Shown here: one piece after another, positions 27,473 to 41,393 of the stretch | Position numbering within the stretch: position 1 is the first letter of the stretch | Layout of the letters: each line of letters begins with the position of its first letter | Translations under genes and position numbers: made by a program | NCBI GenBank assembly: GCA_037893245.1 | Contig: JBAIAA010001550.1 | Span: forward strand, 1 to 64,000 | DNA length: 64,000 nucleotides | Direction: 5' to 3' | DNA from: Crossaster papposus | Lineage: Eukaryota > Echinodermata > Asteroidea > Velatida > Solasteridae | The notes under the pieces: model-generated | The model's input: only the letters and a program-made list of their open reading frames with translations | What the model was told of the DNA's origin: nothing | Databases searched by the model: none

Positions 27473-30172
27473 AACTCGAGGGCTTGTTCCGACATCAGGT
27501 GTTTATTTCTTATGCACACTTCTTTCCCTTTACATATTTCTTATGCACACTTCTTTCCCTTTACATATTTCTTATGCACACTTCTTTCCCTTTACATATT
27601 TCTGATGCACACTTCTTTCCCTTTACATATTTCTTATGCACACTTCTTTCCCTTTACATATTTATTATGCACACTTCTTTCCCTTTACATATTTCTTATG
27701 CACACTTCTTTCCCTTTACATATTTCTTATGCACACTTCTTTCCCTTTACATATTTCTTATGCACACTTCTTTCCCTTTACATATTTCTTATGCACACTT
27801 CTTTCCCTTTACATATTTAACTCGAGGGCTTGTTCCGACATCAGGTGTTTATTTCTTATGCACACTTCTTTCCCTTTACATATTTCTTATGCACACTTCT
27901 TTCCCTTTACATATTTCTTATGCACACTTCTTTCCCTTTACATATTTCTTATGCACACTTCTTTCCCTTTACATATTTCTTATGCACACTTCTTTCCCTT
28001 TACATATTTCTTATGCACACTTCTTTCCCTTTACATATTTCTTATGCACACTTCTTTCCCTTTACATATTTCTTATGCACACTTCTTTCCCTTTACATAT
28101 TTCTTATGCACACTTCTTTCCCTTTACATATTTCTTATGCACACTTCTTTCCCTTTACATATTTAACTCGAGGGCTTGTTCCGACATCAGGTGTTTATTT
28201 CTTATGCACACTTCTTTCCCTTTACATATTTCTTATGCACACTTCTTTCCCTTTACATATTTCTTATGCACACTTCTTTCCCTTTACATATTTTTTATGC
28301 ACACTTCTTTCCCTTTACATATTTCTTATGCACACTTCTTTCCCTTCACATATTTCTTATGCACACTTCTTTCCCTTTACATATTTCTTATGCACACTTC
28401 TTTCCCTTTACATATTTCTTATGCACACTTCTTTCCCTTTATATATTTCTTATGCACACTTCTTTCCCTTTACATATTTCTTATGCACACTTCTTTCCCT
28501 TTACATATTTCTTATGCACACTTCTTTCCCTTTACATATTTCTTATGCACACTTCTTTCCCTTTACATATTTAACTCGAGGGCTTGTTCCGACATCAGGT
28601 GTTTATTTCTTATGCACACTTCTTTCCCTTTACATATTTCTTATGCACACTTCTTTCCCTTTACATATTTAACTCGAGGGCTTGTTCCGACATCAGGTGT
28701 TTATTTCTTATGCACACTTCTTTCCCTTTACATATTTCTTATGCACACTTCTTTCCCTTTACATATTTAACTCGAGGGCTTGTTCCGACATCAGGTGTTT
28801 ATTTCTTATGCACACTTCTTTCCCTTTACATATTTCTTATGCACACTTCTTTCCCTTTACATATTTCTTATGCACACTTCTTTCCCTTTACATATTTGTT
28901 ATGCACACTTCTTTCCCTTTACATATTTAACTCGAGGGCTTGTTCCGACATCAGGTGTTTATTTCTTATGCACACTTCTTTCCCTTTACATATTTCTTTT
29001 GCACACTTCTTTCCCTTTACATATTTCTTATGCACACTTCTTTCCCTTTACATATTTAACTCGAGGGCTTGTTCCGACATCAGGTGTTTATTTCTTATGC
29101 ACACTTCTTTCCCTTTACATATTTCTTATGCACACTTCTTTCCCTTTACATATTTAACTCGAGGGCTTGTTCCGACATCAGGTGTTTATTTCTTATGCAC
29201 ACTTATTTCCCTTTACATATTTCTTATGCACACTTCTTTCCCTTTACATATTTAACTCGAGGGCTTGTTCCGACATCAGGTGTTTATTTCTTATGCACAC
29301 TTATTTCCCTTTACATATTTAACTCGAGGGCTTGTTCCGACATCAGGTGTTTATTTCTTATGCACACTTCTTTCCCTTTACATATTTCTTATGCACACTT
29401 CTTTCCCTTTACATATTTCTTATGCACACTTCTTTCCCTTTACATCTTTCTTATGCACACTTCTTTCCCTTTACATATTTCGTATGCACACTTCTTTCCC
29501 TTTACATATTTAACTCGAGGGCTTGTTTCGACATCAGGTGTTTATTTCTTATGCACACTTCTTTCCCTTTACATATTTCTTATGCACACTTCTTTCCCTT
29601 TACATATTTCTTATGCACACTTCTTTCCCTTTACATATTTAACTCGAGGGCTTGTTCCGACATCAGGTGTTTATTTCTTATGCACACTTCTTTCCCTTTA
29701 CATATTTCTTATGCACACTTCTTTCCCTTTACATATTTCTTATGCACACTTCTTTCCCTTTACATATTTCTTATGCACACTTCTTTCCCTTTACATATTT
29801 CTTATGTACACTTCTTTCCCTTTACATATTTCTTATGCACACTTCTTTCCCTTTACATATTTCTTATGCACACTTCTTTCCCTTTACATATTTCTTATGC
29901 ACACTTCTTTCCCTTTACATATTTCTTATGCACACTTCTTTCCCTTTACATATTTCTTATGCACACTTCTTTCCCTTTACATATTTCTTATGCACACTTC
30001 TTTCCCTTTACATATTTCTTATGCACACTTCTTTCCCTTTACATATTTCTTATGCACACTTCTTTCCCTTTACATATTTCTTATGCACACTTCTTTCCCT
30101 TTACATATTTCTTATGCACACTTCTTTCTCTTTACATATTTCTTATGCACACTTCTTTCCCTTTACATATTT
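27473..30172 (+). repeat. Higher-order repeat Q, copy 3 (diverged, 2.7 kb)
   Basis: A counts are 10,10,12,2,2,4,3,2,2,1,5,3,16, compared with 10,9,12,2,2,4,3,2,2,1,5,3,15 in Q1 and Q2. Two intervals have each gained one A, and the leading n=4 interval is missing. Private Q markers are kept: TTTTTATGC near 28290, CCCTTCAC near 28344, TTTATATATTT near 28440, CATCTTTC near 29446 and TTGTTTCGAC in the B at 29512. From 28165 to 29641 the offset from Q2 is exactly 9,221 bp. Q3 follows P2 directly, as Q1 follows P1, so P and Q duplicated as a unit. Confidence 0.93.
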
Positions 30173-33099
30173 AACTCGAGGGCTTGTTCCGACATCAGGT
30201 GTTTATTTCTTATGCACACTTCTTTCCCTTTACATATTTCTTATGCACACTTCTTTCCCTTTACATATTTAACTCGAGGGCTTGTTCCGACATCAGGTGT
30301 TTATTTCTTATGCACACTTCTTTCCCTTTACATATTTCTTATGCACACTTCTTTCCCTTTACATATTTCTTATGCACACTTCTTTCCCTTTACATATTTC
30401 TTATGCACACTTCTTTCCCTTTACATATTTCTTATGCACACTTCTTTCCCTTTACATATTTCTTATGCACACTTCTTTCCATTTACATATTTCTTATGCA
30501 CACTTCTTTCCCTTTACATATTTAACTCGAGGGCTTGTTCCGACATCAGGTGTTTATTTCTTATGCACACTTCTTTCCCTTTACATATTTCTTATGCACA
30601 CTTCTTTCCCTTTACATATTTCTTATGCACACTTCTTTCCCTTTACATATTTAACTCGAGGGCTTGTTCCGACATCAGGTGTTTATTTCTTATGCACACT
30701 TCTTTCCCTTTACATATTTCTTATGCACACTTCATTCCCTTTACATATTTCTTATGCACACTTCTTTCCCTTTACATATTTAACTCGAGGGCTTGTTCCG
30801 ACATCAGGTGTTTATTTCTTATGCACACTTCTTTCCCTTTACATATTTCTTATGCACACTTCTTTCCCTTTACATATTTAACTCGAGGGCTTGTTCCGAC
30901 ATCAGGTGTTTATTTCTTATGCACACTTCTTTCCCTTTACATATTTCTTATGCACACTTCTTTCCCTTTACATATTTAACTCGAGGGCTTGTTCCGACAT
31001 CAGGTGTTTATTTCTTATGCACACTTCTTTCCCTTTACATATTTCTTATGCACACTTCTTTCCCTTTACATATTTAACTCGAGGGCTTGTTCCGACATCA
31101 GGTGTTTATTTCTTATGCACACTTCTTTCCCTTTACATATTTCTTATGCACACTTCTTTCCCTTTACATATTTCTTATGCACACTTCTTTCCCTTTACAT
31201 ATTTCTTATGCACACTTCTTTCCCTTTACATATTTCTTATGCACACTTCTTTCCCTTTACATATTTCTTATGCACACTTCTTTCCCTTTACATATTTCTT
31301 ATGCACACTTCTTTCCCTTTACATATTTCTTATGCACACTTCTTTCCCTTTACATATTTCTTATGCACACTTCTTTCCCTTTACATATTTCTTATGCACA
31401 CTTCTTTCCCTTTACATATTTCTTATGCACACTTCTTTCCCTTTACATATTTCTTATGCACACTTCTTTCCCTTTACATATTTCTTATGCACACTTCTTT
31501 CCCTTTACATATTTCTTATGCACACTTCTTTCCCTTTACATATTTCTTATGCACACTTCTTTCCCTTTACATATTTAACTCGAGGGCTTGTTCCGACATC
31601 AGGTGTTTATTTCTTATGCACACTTTTTTCCCATTACATATTTCTTATGCACACTTCTTTCCCTTTACATATTTAACTCGAGGGCTTGTTCCGACATCAG
31701 GTGTTTATTTCTTATGCACACTTCTTTCCCTTTACATATTTCTTATGCACACTTCTTTCCCTTTACATATTTCTTATGCACACTTCTTTCCCTTTACATA
31801 TTTCTTATGCACACTTCTTTCCCTTTACATATTTCTTATGCACACTTCTTTCCCTTTACATATTTCTTATGCACACTTCTTTCCCTTTACATATTTCTTA
31901 TGCACACTTCTTTCCCTTTACATATTTAACTCGAGGGCTTGTTCCGACATCAGGTGTTTATTTCTTATGCACACTTCTTTCCCTTTACATATTTATTATG
32001 CACACTTCTTTCCCTTTACATATTTCTTATGCACACTTCTTTCCCTTTACATATTTCTTATGCACACTTCTTTCCCTTTACATATTTCTTATGCACACTT
32101 CTTTCCCTTTACATATTTCTTATGCACACTTCTTTCCCTTTACATATTTCTTATGCACACTTCTTTCCCTTTACATATTTCTTATGCACACTTCTTTCCC
32201 TTTACATATTTCTTATGCACACTTCTTTCCCTTTACATATTTCTTATGCACACTTATTTCCCTTTACATATTTCTTATGCACACTTATTTCCCTTTACAT
32301 ATTTAACTCGAGGGCTTGTTCCGACATCAGGTGTTTATTTCTTATGCACACTTCTTTCCCTTTACATATTTCTTATGCACACTTCTTTCCCTTTACATAT
32401 TTCTTATGCACACTTATTTCCCTTTACATATTTCTTATGCACACTTATTTCCCTTTACATATTTAACTCGAGGGCTTGTTCCGACATCAGGTGTTTATTT
32501 CTTATGCACACTTCTTTCCCTTTACATATTTCTTATGCACACTTCTTTCCCTTTACATATTTCTTATGCACACTTCTTTCCCTTTACATATTTAACTCGA
32601 GGGCTTGTTCCGACATCAGGTGTTTATTTCTTATGCACACTTCTTTCCCTTTACATATTTCTTATGCACACTTCTTTCCCTTTACATATTTCTTATGCAC
32701 ACTTCTTTCCCTTTACATATTTCTTATGCACACTTCTTTCCCTTTACATATTTCTTATGCACACTTCTTTCCCTTTACATATTTAACTCGAGGGCTTGTT
32801 CCGACATCAGGTGTTTATTTCTTATGCACACTTCTTTCCCTTTACATATTTCTTATGCACACTTCTTTCGCTTTACATATTTCTTATGCACACTTCTTTC
32901 CCTTTACATATTTCTTATGGACACTTCTTTCCCTTTACATATTTCTTATGCACACTTCTTTCCCTTTACATATTTCTTATGCACACTTCTTTCCCTTTAC
33001 ATATTTCTTATGCACACTTCTTTCCCTTTACATATTTCTTATGCACACTTCTTTCCCTTTACATATTTCTTATGCACACTTCTTTCCCTTTACATATTT
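30173..33099 (+). repeat. Higher-order repeat R, copy 1 (2,927 bp)
   Basis: A counts are 2,7,3,3,2,2,2,15,2,7,11,4,3,5,9, for 2,927 bp. R2 follows with the same first 14 intervals. Markers shared with R2 include paired CTTATTTCCC A variants just before the B at 32305 and again before the B at 32465, an ATTATGCAC start near 31994 and a TTCGCTTT core near 32867. Private to R1 are CCCATTAC near 31630 and GGACAC near 32920. Its 15,2,7 stretch (B at 31076) resembles P at 9643. Confidence 0.95.
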
Positions 33100-36026
33100 A
33101 ACTCGAGGGCTTGTTCCGACATCAGGTGTTTATTTCTTATGCACACTTCTTTCCCTTTACATATTTCTTATGCACACTTCTTTCCCTTTACATATTTAAC
33201 TCGAGGGCTTGTTCCGACATCAGGTGTTTATTTCTTATGCACACTTCTTTCCCTTTACATATTTCTTATGCACACTTCTTTCCCTTTACATATTTCTTAT
33301 GCACACTTCTTTCCCTTTACATATTTCTTATGCACACTTCTTTCCCTTTACATATTTCTTATGCACACTTCTTTCCCTTTACATATTTCTTATGCACACT
33401 TCTTTCCCTTTACATATTTCTTATGCACACTTCTTTCCCTTTACATATTTAACTCGAGGGCTTGTTCCGACATCAGGGGTTTATTTCTTATGCACACTTC
33501 TTTCCCTTTACATATTTCTTATGCACACTTCTTTCCCTTTACATATTTCTTATGCACACTTCTTTCCCTTTACATATTTAACTCGAGGGCTTGTTCCGAC
33601 ATCAGGTGTTTATTTCTTATGCACACTTCTTTCCCTTTACATATTTCTTATGCACACTTTATTCCCTTTACATATTTCTTATGCACACTTCTTTCCCTTT
33701 ACATATTTAACTCGAGGGCTTGTTCCGACATCAGGTGTTTATTTCTTATGCACACTTCTTTCCCTTTACATATTTCTTATGCACACTTCTTTCCCTTTAC
33801 ATATTTAACTCGAGGGCTTGTTCCGACATCAGGTGTTTATTTCTTATGCACACTTCTTTCCCTTTACATATTTCTTATGCACACTTCTTTCCCTTTACAT
33901 ATTTAACTCGAGGGCTTGTTCCGACATCAGGTGTTTATTTCTTATGCACACTTCTTTCCCTTTACATATTTCTTATGCACACTTCTTTCCCTTTACATAT
34001 TTAACTCGAGGGCTTGTTCCGACATCAGGTGTTTATTTCTTATGCACACTTCTTTCCCTTTACATATTTCTTATGCACACTTCTTTCCCTTTACATATTT
34101 CTTATGCACACTTCTTTCCCTTTACATATTTCTTATGCACACTTCTTTCCCTTTACATATTTCTTATGCACACTTCTTTCCCTTTACATATTTCTTATGC
34201 ACACTTCTTTCCCTTTACATATTTCTTATGCACACTTCTTTCCCTTTACATATTTCTTATGCACACTTCTTTCCCTTTACATATTTCTTATGCACACTTC
34301 TTTCCCTTTACATATTTCTTATGCACACTTCTTTCCCTTTACATATTTCTTATGCACACTTCTTTCCCTTTACATATTTCTTATGCACACTTCTTTCCCT
34401 TTACATATTTCTTATGCACACTTCTTTCCCTTTACATATTTCTTATGCACACTTCTTTCCCTTTACATATTTCTTATGCACACTTCTTTCCCTTTACATA
34501 TTTAACTCGAGGGCTTGTTCCGACATCAGGTGTTTATTTCTTATGCACACTTTTTTCCCTTTACATATTTCTTATGCACACTTCTTTCCCTTTACATATT
34601 TAACTCGAGGGCTTGTTCCGACATCAGGTGTTTATTTCTTATGCACACTTCTTTCCCTTTACATATTTCTTATGCACACTTCTTTCCCTTTACATATTTC
34701 TTATGCACACTTCTTTCCCTTTACATATTTCTTATGCACACTTCTTTCCCTTTACATATTTCTTATGCACACTTCTTTCCCTTTACATATTTCTTATGCA
34801 CACTTCTTTCCCTTTACATATTTCTTATGCACACTTCTTTCCCTTTACATATTTAACTCGAGGGCTTGTTCCGACATCAGGTGTTTATTTCTTATGCACA
34901 CTTCTTTCCCTTTACATATTTATTATGCACACTTCTTTCCCTTTACATATTTCTTATGCACACTTCTTTCCCTTTACATATTTCTTATGCACACTTCTTT
35001 CCCTTTACATATTTCTTATGCACACTTCTTTCCCTTTACATATTTCTTATGCACACTTCTTTCCCTTTACATATTTCTTATGCACACTTCTTTCCCTTTA
35101 CATATTTCTTATGCACACTTCTTTCCCTTTACATATTTCTTATGCACACTTCTTTCCCTTTACATATTTCTTATGCACACTTATTTCCCTTTACATATTT
35201 CTTATGCACACTTATTTCCCTTTACATATTTAACTCGAGGGCTTGTTCCGACATCAGGTGTTTATTTCTTATGCACACTTCTTTCCCTTTACATATTTCT
35301 TATGCACACTTCTTTCCCTTTACATATTTCTTATGCACACTTATTTCCCTTTACATATTTCTTATGCACACTTATTTCCCTTTACATATTTAACTCGAGG
35401 GCTTGTTCCGACATCAGGTGTTTATTTCTTATGCACACTTCTTTCCCTTTACATATTTCTTATGCACACTTCTTTCCCTTTACATATTTCTTATGCACAC
35501 TTCTTTCCCTTTACATATTTAACTCGAGGGCTTGTTCCGACATCAGGTGTTTATTTCTTATGCACACTTCTTTCCCTTTACATATTTCTTATGCACACTT
35601 CTTTCCCTTTACATATTTCTTATGCACACTTCTTTCCCTTTACATATTTCTTATGCACACTTCTTTCCCTTTACATATTTCTTATGCACACTTCTTTCCC
35701 TTTACATATTTAACTCGAGGGCTTGTTCCGACATCAGGTGTTTATTTCTTATGCACACTTCTTTCCCTTTACATATTTCTTATGCACACTTCTTTCGCTT
35801 TACATATTTCTTATGCACACTTCTTTCCCTTTACATATTTCTTATGCACACTTCTTTCCCTTTACATATTTCTTATGCACACTTCTTTCCCGTTACATAT
35901 TTCTTATGCACACTTCTTTCCCTTTACATATTTCTTATGCACACTTCTTTCCCTTTACATATTTCTTATGCACACTTCTTTCCCTTTACATATTTCTTAT
36001 GCACACTTCTTTCCCTTTACATATTT
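33100..36026 (+). repeat. Higher-order repeat R, copy 2 (2,927 bp)
   Basis: A counts are 2,7,3,3,2,2,2,15,2,7,11,4,3,5,13 (the last 9 in R1). All B positions are R1 plus 2,927. Private substitutions include AGGGGTTT in the B at 33451 and CCCGTTAC near 35890. The last interval has four extra A monomers, which carry the sequence on to 36150. Confidence 0.95.
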
Positions 36027-36150
36027 CTTATGCACACTTCTTTCCCTTTACATATTTCTTATGCACACTTCTTTCCCTTTACATATTTCTTATGCACACT
36101 TCTTTCCCTTTACATATTTCTTATGCACACTTCTTTCCCTTTACATATTT
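36027..36150 (+). repeat. Four extra A monomers after R2
   Basis: The final R2 interval has 13 A monomers against 9 in R1. The difference, 124 bp, is four whole A monomers before the B at 36151. Confidence 0.8.
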
Positions 36151-37244
36151 AACTCGAGGGCTTGTTCCGACATCAGGTGTTTATTTCTTATGCACACTTC
36201 TTTCCCTTTACATATTTCTTTTGCACACTTCTTTCCCTTTACATATTTCTTATGCACACTTCTTTCCCTTTACATATTTAACTCGAGGGCTTGTTCCGAC
36301 ATCAGTTGTTTATTTCTTATGCACACTTCTTTCCCTTTACATATTTCTTATGCACACTTCTTTCCCTTTACATATTTCTTATGCACACTTCTTTCCCTTT
36401 ACATATTTCTTATGCACACTTCTTTCCCTTTACATATTTAACTCGAGGGCTTGTTCCGACATCAGGTGTTTATTTCTTATGCACACTTCTTTCCCTTTAC
36501 ATATTTCTTATGCACACTTCTTTCCCTTTACATATTTCTTATGCACACTTCTTTCCCTTTACATATTTCTTATGCATACTTCTTTCCCTTTACATATTTA
36601 ATTCGAGGGCTTGTTCCGACATCAGGTGTTTATTTCTGATGCACACTTCTTTCCCTTTACATATTTCTTATGCACACTTCTTTCCCTTTACATATTTCTT
36701 ATGCACACTTCTTTCCCTTTACATATTTAACTCGAGGGCTTGTTCCGACATCAGGTGTTTATTTCTTATGCACACTTCTTTCCCTTTACATATTTCTTAT
36801 GCACACTTCTTTCCCATTACATATTTCTTATGCACACTTCTTTCCCTTTACATATTTCTTATGCACACTTCTTTCCCTTTACATATTTAACTCGAGGGCT
36901 TGTTCCGACATCAGGTGTTTATTTCTTATGCACACTTCTTTCCCTTTACATATTTCTTATGCACACTTCTTTCCCTTTACATATTTAACTCGAGGGCTTG
37001 TTCCGACATCAGGTGTTTATTTCTTATGCACACTTCTTTCCCTTTACATATTTCGTATGCACACTTCTTTCCCTTTACATATTTCTTATGCACACTTCTT
37101 TCCCTTTACATATTTCTTATGCACACTTCTTTCCCTTTACATATTTAACTCGAGGGCTTGTTCCGACATCAGGTGTTTATTTCTTATGCACACTTCTTTC
37201 CCTTTACATATTTCTTATGCACACTTCTTTCCCTTTACATATTT
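36151..37244 (+). repeat. Higher-order repeat S, copy 1
   Basis: A counts are 3,4,4,3,4,2,4,2. Markers are CATCAGTTG in the B at 36280, AATTCGAG in the B monomers at 36600 and 37245, CTGATGCAC near 36637 and CGTATGCAC near 37053. All recur in S2. Confidence 0.9.
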
Positions 37245-38194
37245 AATTCGAGGGCTTGTTCCGACATCAGGTGTTTATTTCTTATGCACACTTCTTTCCC
37301 TTTACATATTTCTTATGCACACTTCTTTCCCTTTACATATTTCTTATGCACACTTCTTTCCCTTTACATATTTCTTATGCACACTTATTTCCCTTTACAT
37401 ATTTCTTATGCACACTTATTTCCCTTTACATATTTAACTCGAGGGCTTGTTCCGACATCAGGTGTTTATTTCTTATGCACACTTCTTTCCCTTTACATAT
37501 TTCTTATGCACACTTCTTTCCCTTTACATATTTCTTATGCACACTTCTTTCCCTTTACATATTTAACTCGAGGGCTTGTTCCGACATCAGGTGTTTATTT
37601 CTTATGCACACTTCTTTCCCTTTACATATTTCTTATGCACACTTCTTTCCCTTTACATATTTCTTATGCACACTTCTTTCCCTTTACATATTTCTTATGC
37701 ACACTTCTTTCCCTTTACATATTTCTTATGCACACTTCTTTCCCTTTACATATTTCTTATGCACACTTCTTTCCCTTTACATATTTAACTCGAGGGCTTG
37801 TTCCGACATCAGGTGTTTATTTCTTATGCACACTTCTTTCCCTTTACATATTTCTTATGCACACTTCTTTCCCTTTACATATTTCTTATGCACACTTCTT
37901 TCCCTTTACATATTTCTTATGCACACTTCTTTCCCTTTACATATTTCTTATGCACACTTCTTTCCCTTTACATATTTCTTATGCACACTTCTTTCCCTTT
38001 ACATATTTCTTATGCACACTTCTTTCCCTTTACATATTTCTTATGCACACTTCTTTCCCTTTACATATTTCTTATGCACACTTCTTTCCCTTTACATATT
38101 TCTTATGCACACTTCTTTCCCTTTACATATTTTTTATGCACACTTCTTTCCCTTTACATATTTCTTATGCACACTTCTTTCCCTTTACATATTT
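37245..38194 (+). repeat. Spacer block between S1 and S2
   Basis: The B at 37245 is followed by A counts 5,3,6,12, ending at the B at 38195. Two consecutive CTTATTTCCC A variants sit just before the B at 37436, the same pairing seen four times in R (before 32305, 32465, 35232 and 35392). This suggests a fragment of R material here. Confidence 0.85.
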
Positions 38195-39221
38195 AACTCG
38201 AGGGCTTGTTCCGACATCAGGTGTTTATTTCTTATGCACACTTCTTTCCCTTTACATATTTCTTATGCACACTTCTTTCCCTTTACATATTTCTTATGCA
38301 CACTTCTTTCCCTTTACATATTTAACTCGAGGGCTTGTTCCGACATCAGTTGTTTATTTCTTATGCACACTTCTTTCCCTTTACATATTTCTTATGCACA
38401 CTTCTTTCCCTTTACATATTTCTTATGCACACTTCTTTCCCTTTACATATTTCTTATGCACACTTCTTTCCCTTTACATATTTAACTCGAGGGCTTGTTC
38501 CGACATCAGGTGTTTATTTCTTATGCACACTTCTTTCCCTTTACATATTTCTTATGCACACTTCTTTCCCTTTACATATTTCTTATGCACACTTCTTTCC
38601 CTTTACATATTTCTTATGCACACTTCTTTCCCTTTACATATTTAACTCGAGGGCTTGTTCCGACATCAGGTGTTTATTTCTGATGCACACTTCTTTCCCT
38701 TTACATATTTCTTATGCACACTTCTTTCCCTTTACATATTTCTTATGCACACTTCTTTCCCTTTACATATTTCTTATGCACACTTCTTTCCCTTTACATA
38801 TTTCTTATGCACACTTCTTTCCCTTTACATATTTCTTATGCACACTTCTTTCCCTTTACATATTTAACTCGAGGGCTTGTTCCGACATCAGGTGTTTATT
38901 TCTTATGCACACTTCTTTCCCTTTACATATTTCTTATGCACACTTCTTTCCCTTTACATATTTAACTCGAGGGCTTGTTCCGACATCAGGTGTTTATTTC
39001 TTATGCACACTTCTTTCCCTTTACATATTTCGTATGCACACTTCTTTCCCTTTACATATTTCTTGTGCACACTTCTTTCCCTTTACATATTTCTTATGCA
39101 CACTTCTTTCCCTTTACATATTTAACTCGAGGGCTTGTTCCGACATCAGGTGTTTATTTCTTATGCACACTTCTTTCCCTTTACATATTTCTTATGCACA
39201 CTTCTTTCCCTTTACATATTT
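38195..39221 (+). repeat. Higher-order repeat S, copy 2
   Basis: A counts are 3,4,4,6,2,4,2 against 3,4,4,3,4,2,4,2 in S1. The offset is 2,044 bp up to the CTGATGCAC monomer near 38681 and 1,977 bp afterwards, so one B and one A (67 bp) were lost. Shared markers are CATCAGTTG in the B at 38324, CGTATGCAC near 39030 and AATTCGAG in the B at 39222. A GTGCACAC start near 39065 is private. Confidence 0.9.
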
Positions 39222-40047
39222 AATTCGAGGGCTTGTTCCGACATCAGGTGTTTATTTCTTATGCACACTTCTTTCCCTTTACATATTTCTTATGCAGACT
39301 TCTTTCCCTTTACATATTTAACTCGAGGGCTTGTTCCGACATCAGGTGTTTATTTCTTATGCACACTTCTTTCCCTTTACATATTTCTTATGCACACTTC
39401 TTTCCCTTTACATATTTCTTATGCACACTTCTTTCCCTTTACATATTTCTTATGCACACTTCTTTCCCTTTACATATTTCTTATGCACACTTCTTTCCCT
39501 TTACATATTTCTTATGCACACTTCTTTCCCTTTACATATTTCTTATGCACACTTCTTTCCCTTTACATATTTCTTATGCACACTTCTTTCCCTTTACATA
39601 TTTCTTATGCACACTTCTTTCCCTTTACATATTTCTTATGCACACTTCTTTCCCTTTACATATTTCTTATGCACACTTCTTTCCCTTTACATATTTCTTA
39701 TGCACACTTCTTTCCCTTTACATATTTCTTATGCACACTTCTTTCCCTTTACATATTTAACTCGAGGGCTTGTTCCGACATCAGGTGTTTATTTCTTATG
39801 CACACTTCTTTCCCTTTACATATTTCTTATGCACACTTCTTTCCCTTTACATATTTAACTCGAGGGCTTGTTCCGGCATCAGGTGTTTATTTCTTATGCA
39901 CACTTCTTTCCCTTTACATATTTCTTATGCACACTTCTTTCCCTTTACATATTTCTTATGCACACTTCTTTCCCTTTACATATTTCTTATGCACACTTCT
40001 TTCCCTTTACATATTTCTTATGCACACTTCTTTCCCTTTACATATTT
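39222..40047 (+). repeat. Spacer block between S2 and V1
   Basis: A counts are 2,13,2,5, ending at the B at 40048. The B at 39857 has CCGGCATC instead of CCGACATC, and one A near 39295 has GCAGAC. It belongs to no higher-order family I could recognise. Confidence 0.85.
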
Positions 40048-41043
40048 AACTCGAGGGCTTGTTCCGACATCAGGTGTTTATTTTGTATGCACACTTCTTT
40101 CCCTTTACATATTTCTTATGCACACTTCTTTCCCTTTACATATTTGTTATGCACACTTCTTTCCCTTTACATATTTAACTCGAGGGCTTGTTCCGACATC
40201 AGGTGTTTATTTCTTATGCACACTTCTTTCCCTTTACATATTTAACTCGAGGGCTTGTTCCGACATCAGGTGTTTATTTCTTATGCACACTTCTTTCCCT
40301 TTAGATATTTCTTATGCACACTTCTTTCCCTTTACATATTTCTTATGCACACTTCTTTCCCTTTAGATATTTCTTATGCACACTTCTTTCCCTTTACATA
40401 TTTCTTATGCACACTTCTTTCCCTTTACATATTTCTTATGCACACTTCTTTCCCTTTACATATTTCTTATGCACACTTCTTTCCCTTTACATATTTCTTA
40501 TGCACACTTCTTTCCCTTTACATATGTCTTATGCACACTTCTTTCCCTTTACATATTTAACTCGAGGGATTGTTCCGACATCAGGTGTTTATTTCTTATG
40601 CACACTTCTTTCCCTTTACATATTTCTTATGCACACTTCTTTCCCTTTACATATTTAACTCGAGGGCTTGTTCCGACATCAGGTGTTTATTTCTTATGCA
40701 CACTTCTTTCCCTTTACATATTTAACTCGAGAGCTTGTTCCGACATCAGGTGTTTATTTCTTATGCACACTTCTTTCCCTTTACATATTTCTTATGCACA
40801 CTTCTTTCCCTTTACATATTTCTTATGCACACTTCTTTCCCTTTACATATTTCTTATGCACACTTCTTTCCCTTTACATATTTAACTCGAGGGCTTGTTC
40901 CGACATCAGGTGTTTATTTCTTATGCACACTTCTTTCCCTTTACATATTTCTTATGCACACTTCTTTCCCTTTACATATTTATTATGCACACTTCTTTCC
41001 CTTTACATATTTATTATGCACACTTCTTTCCCTTTACATATTT
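40048..41043 (+). repeat. Higher-order repeat V, copy 1
   Basis: A counts are 3,1,9,2,1,4,4. Markers are TTTTGTATGC after the B at 40048, two CTTTAGATAT variants near 40310 and 40370, CATATGTC near 40523, GGGATTGTTCC in the B at 40559 and CGAGAGCTTG in the B at 40724. V2 at 47310-48398 carries the same set at an offset of 7,355 bp, with 12 instead of 9 A monomers in its third interval. Confidence 0.9.
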
Positions 41044-41393
41044 AACTCGAGGGCTTGTTCCGACATCAGGTGTTTATTTCTTATGCACACTTCTTTCCTT
41101 TACATATTTCTTATGCACACTTCTTTCCCTTTACATATTTAACTCGAGGGCTTGTTCCGACATCAGGTGTTTATTTCTTATGCACACTTCTTTCCCTTTA
41201 CATATTTCTTATGCACACTTCTTTCCCTTTACATATTTCTTATGCACACTTCTTTCCCTTTACATATTTCTTATGCACACTTCTTTCCCTTTACATATTT
41301 CTTATGCACACTTCTTTCCCTTTACATATTTCTTATGCACACTTCTTTCCCTTTACATATTTCTTATGCACACTTCTTTCCCTTTACATATTT
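41044..41393 (+). repeat. V1/T1 junction
   Basis: A counts are 2 (one 30 bp A at 41080-41109) and 7, ending at the B at 41394. No other marker was noticed. Confidence 0.85.
41080..41109 (+). repeat. A monomer shortened to 30 bp
   Basis: One C is missing from the CCC run (TTTCCTTTAC). I found this exact form only once. Confidence 0.85.
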
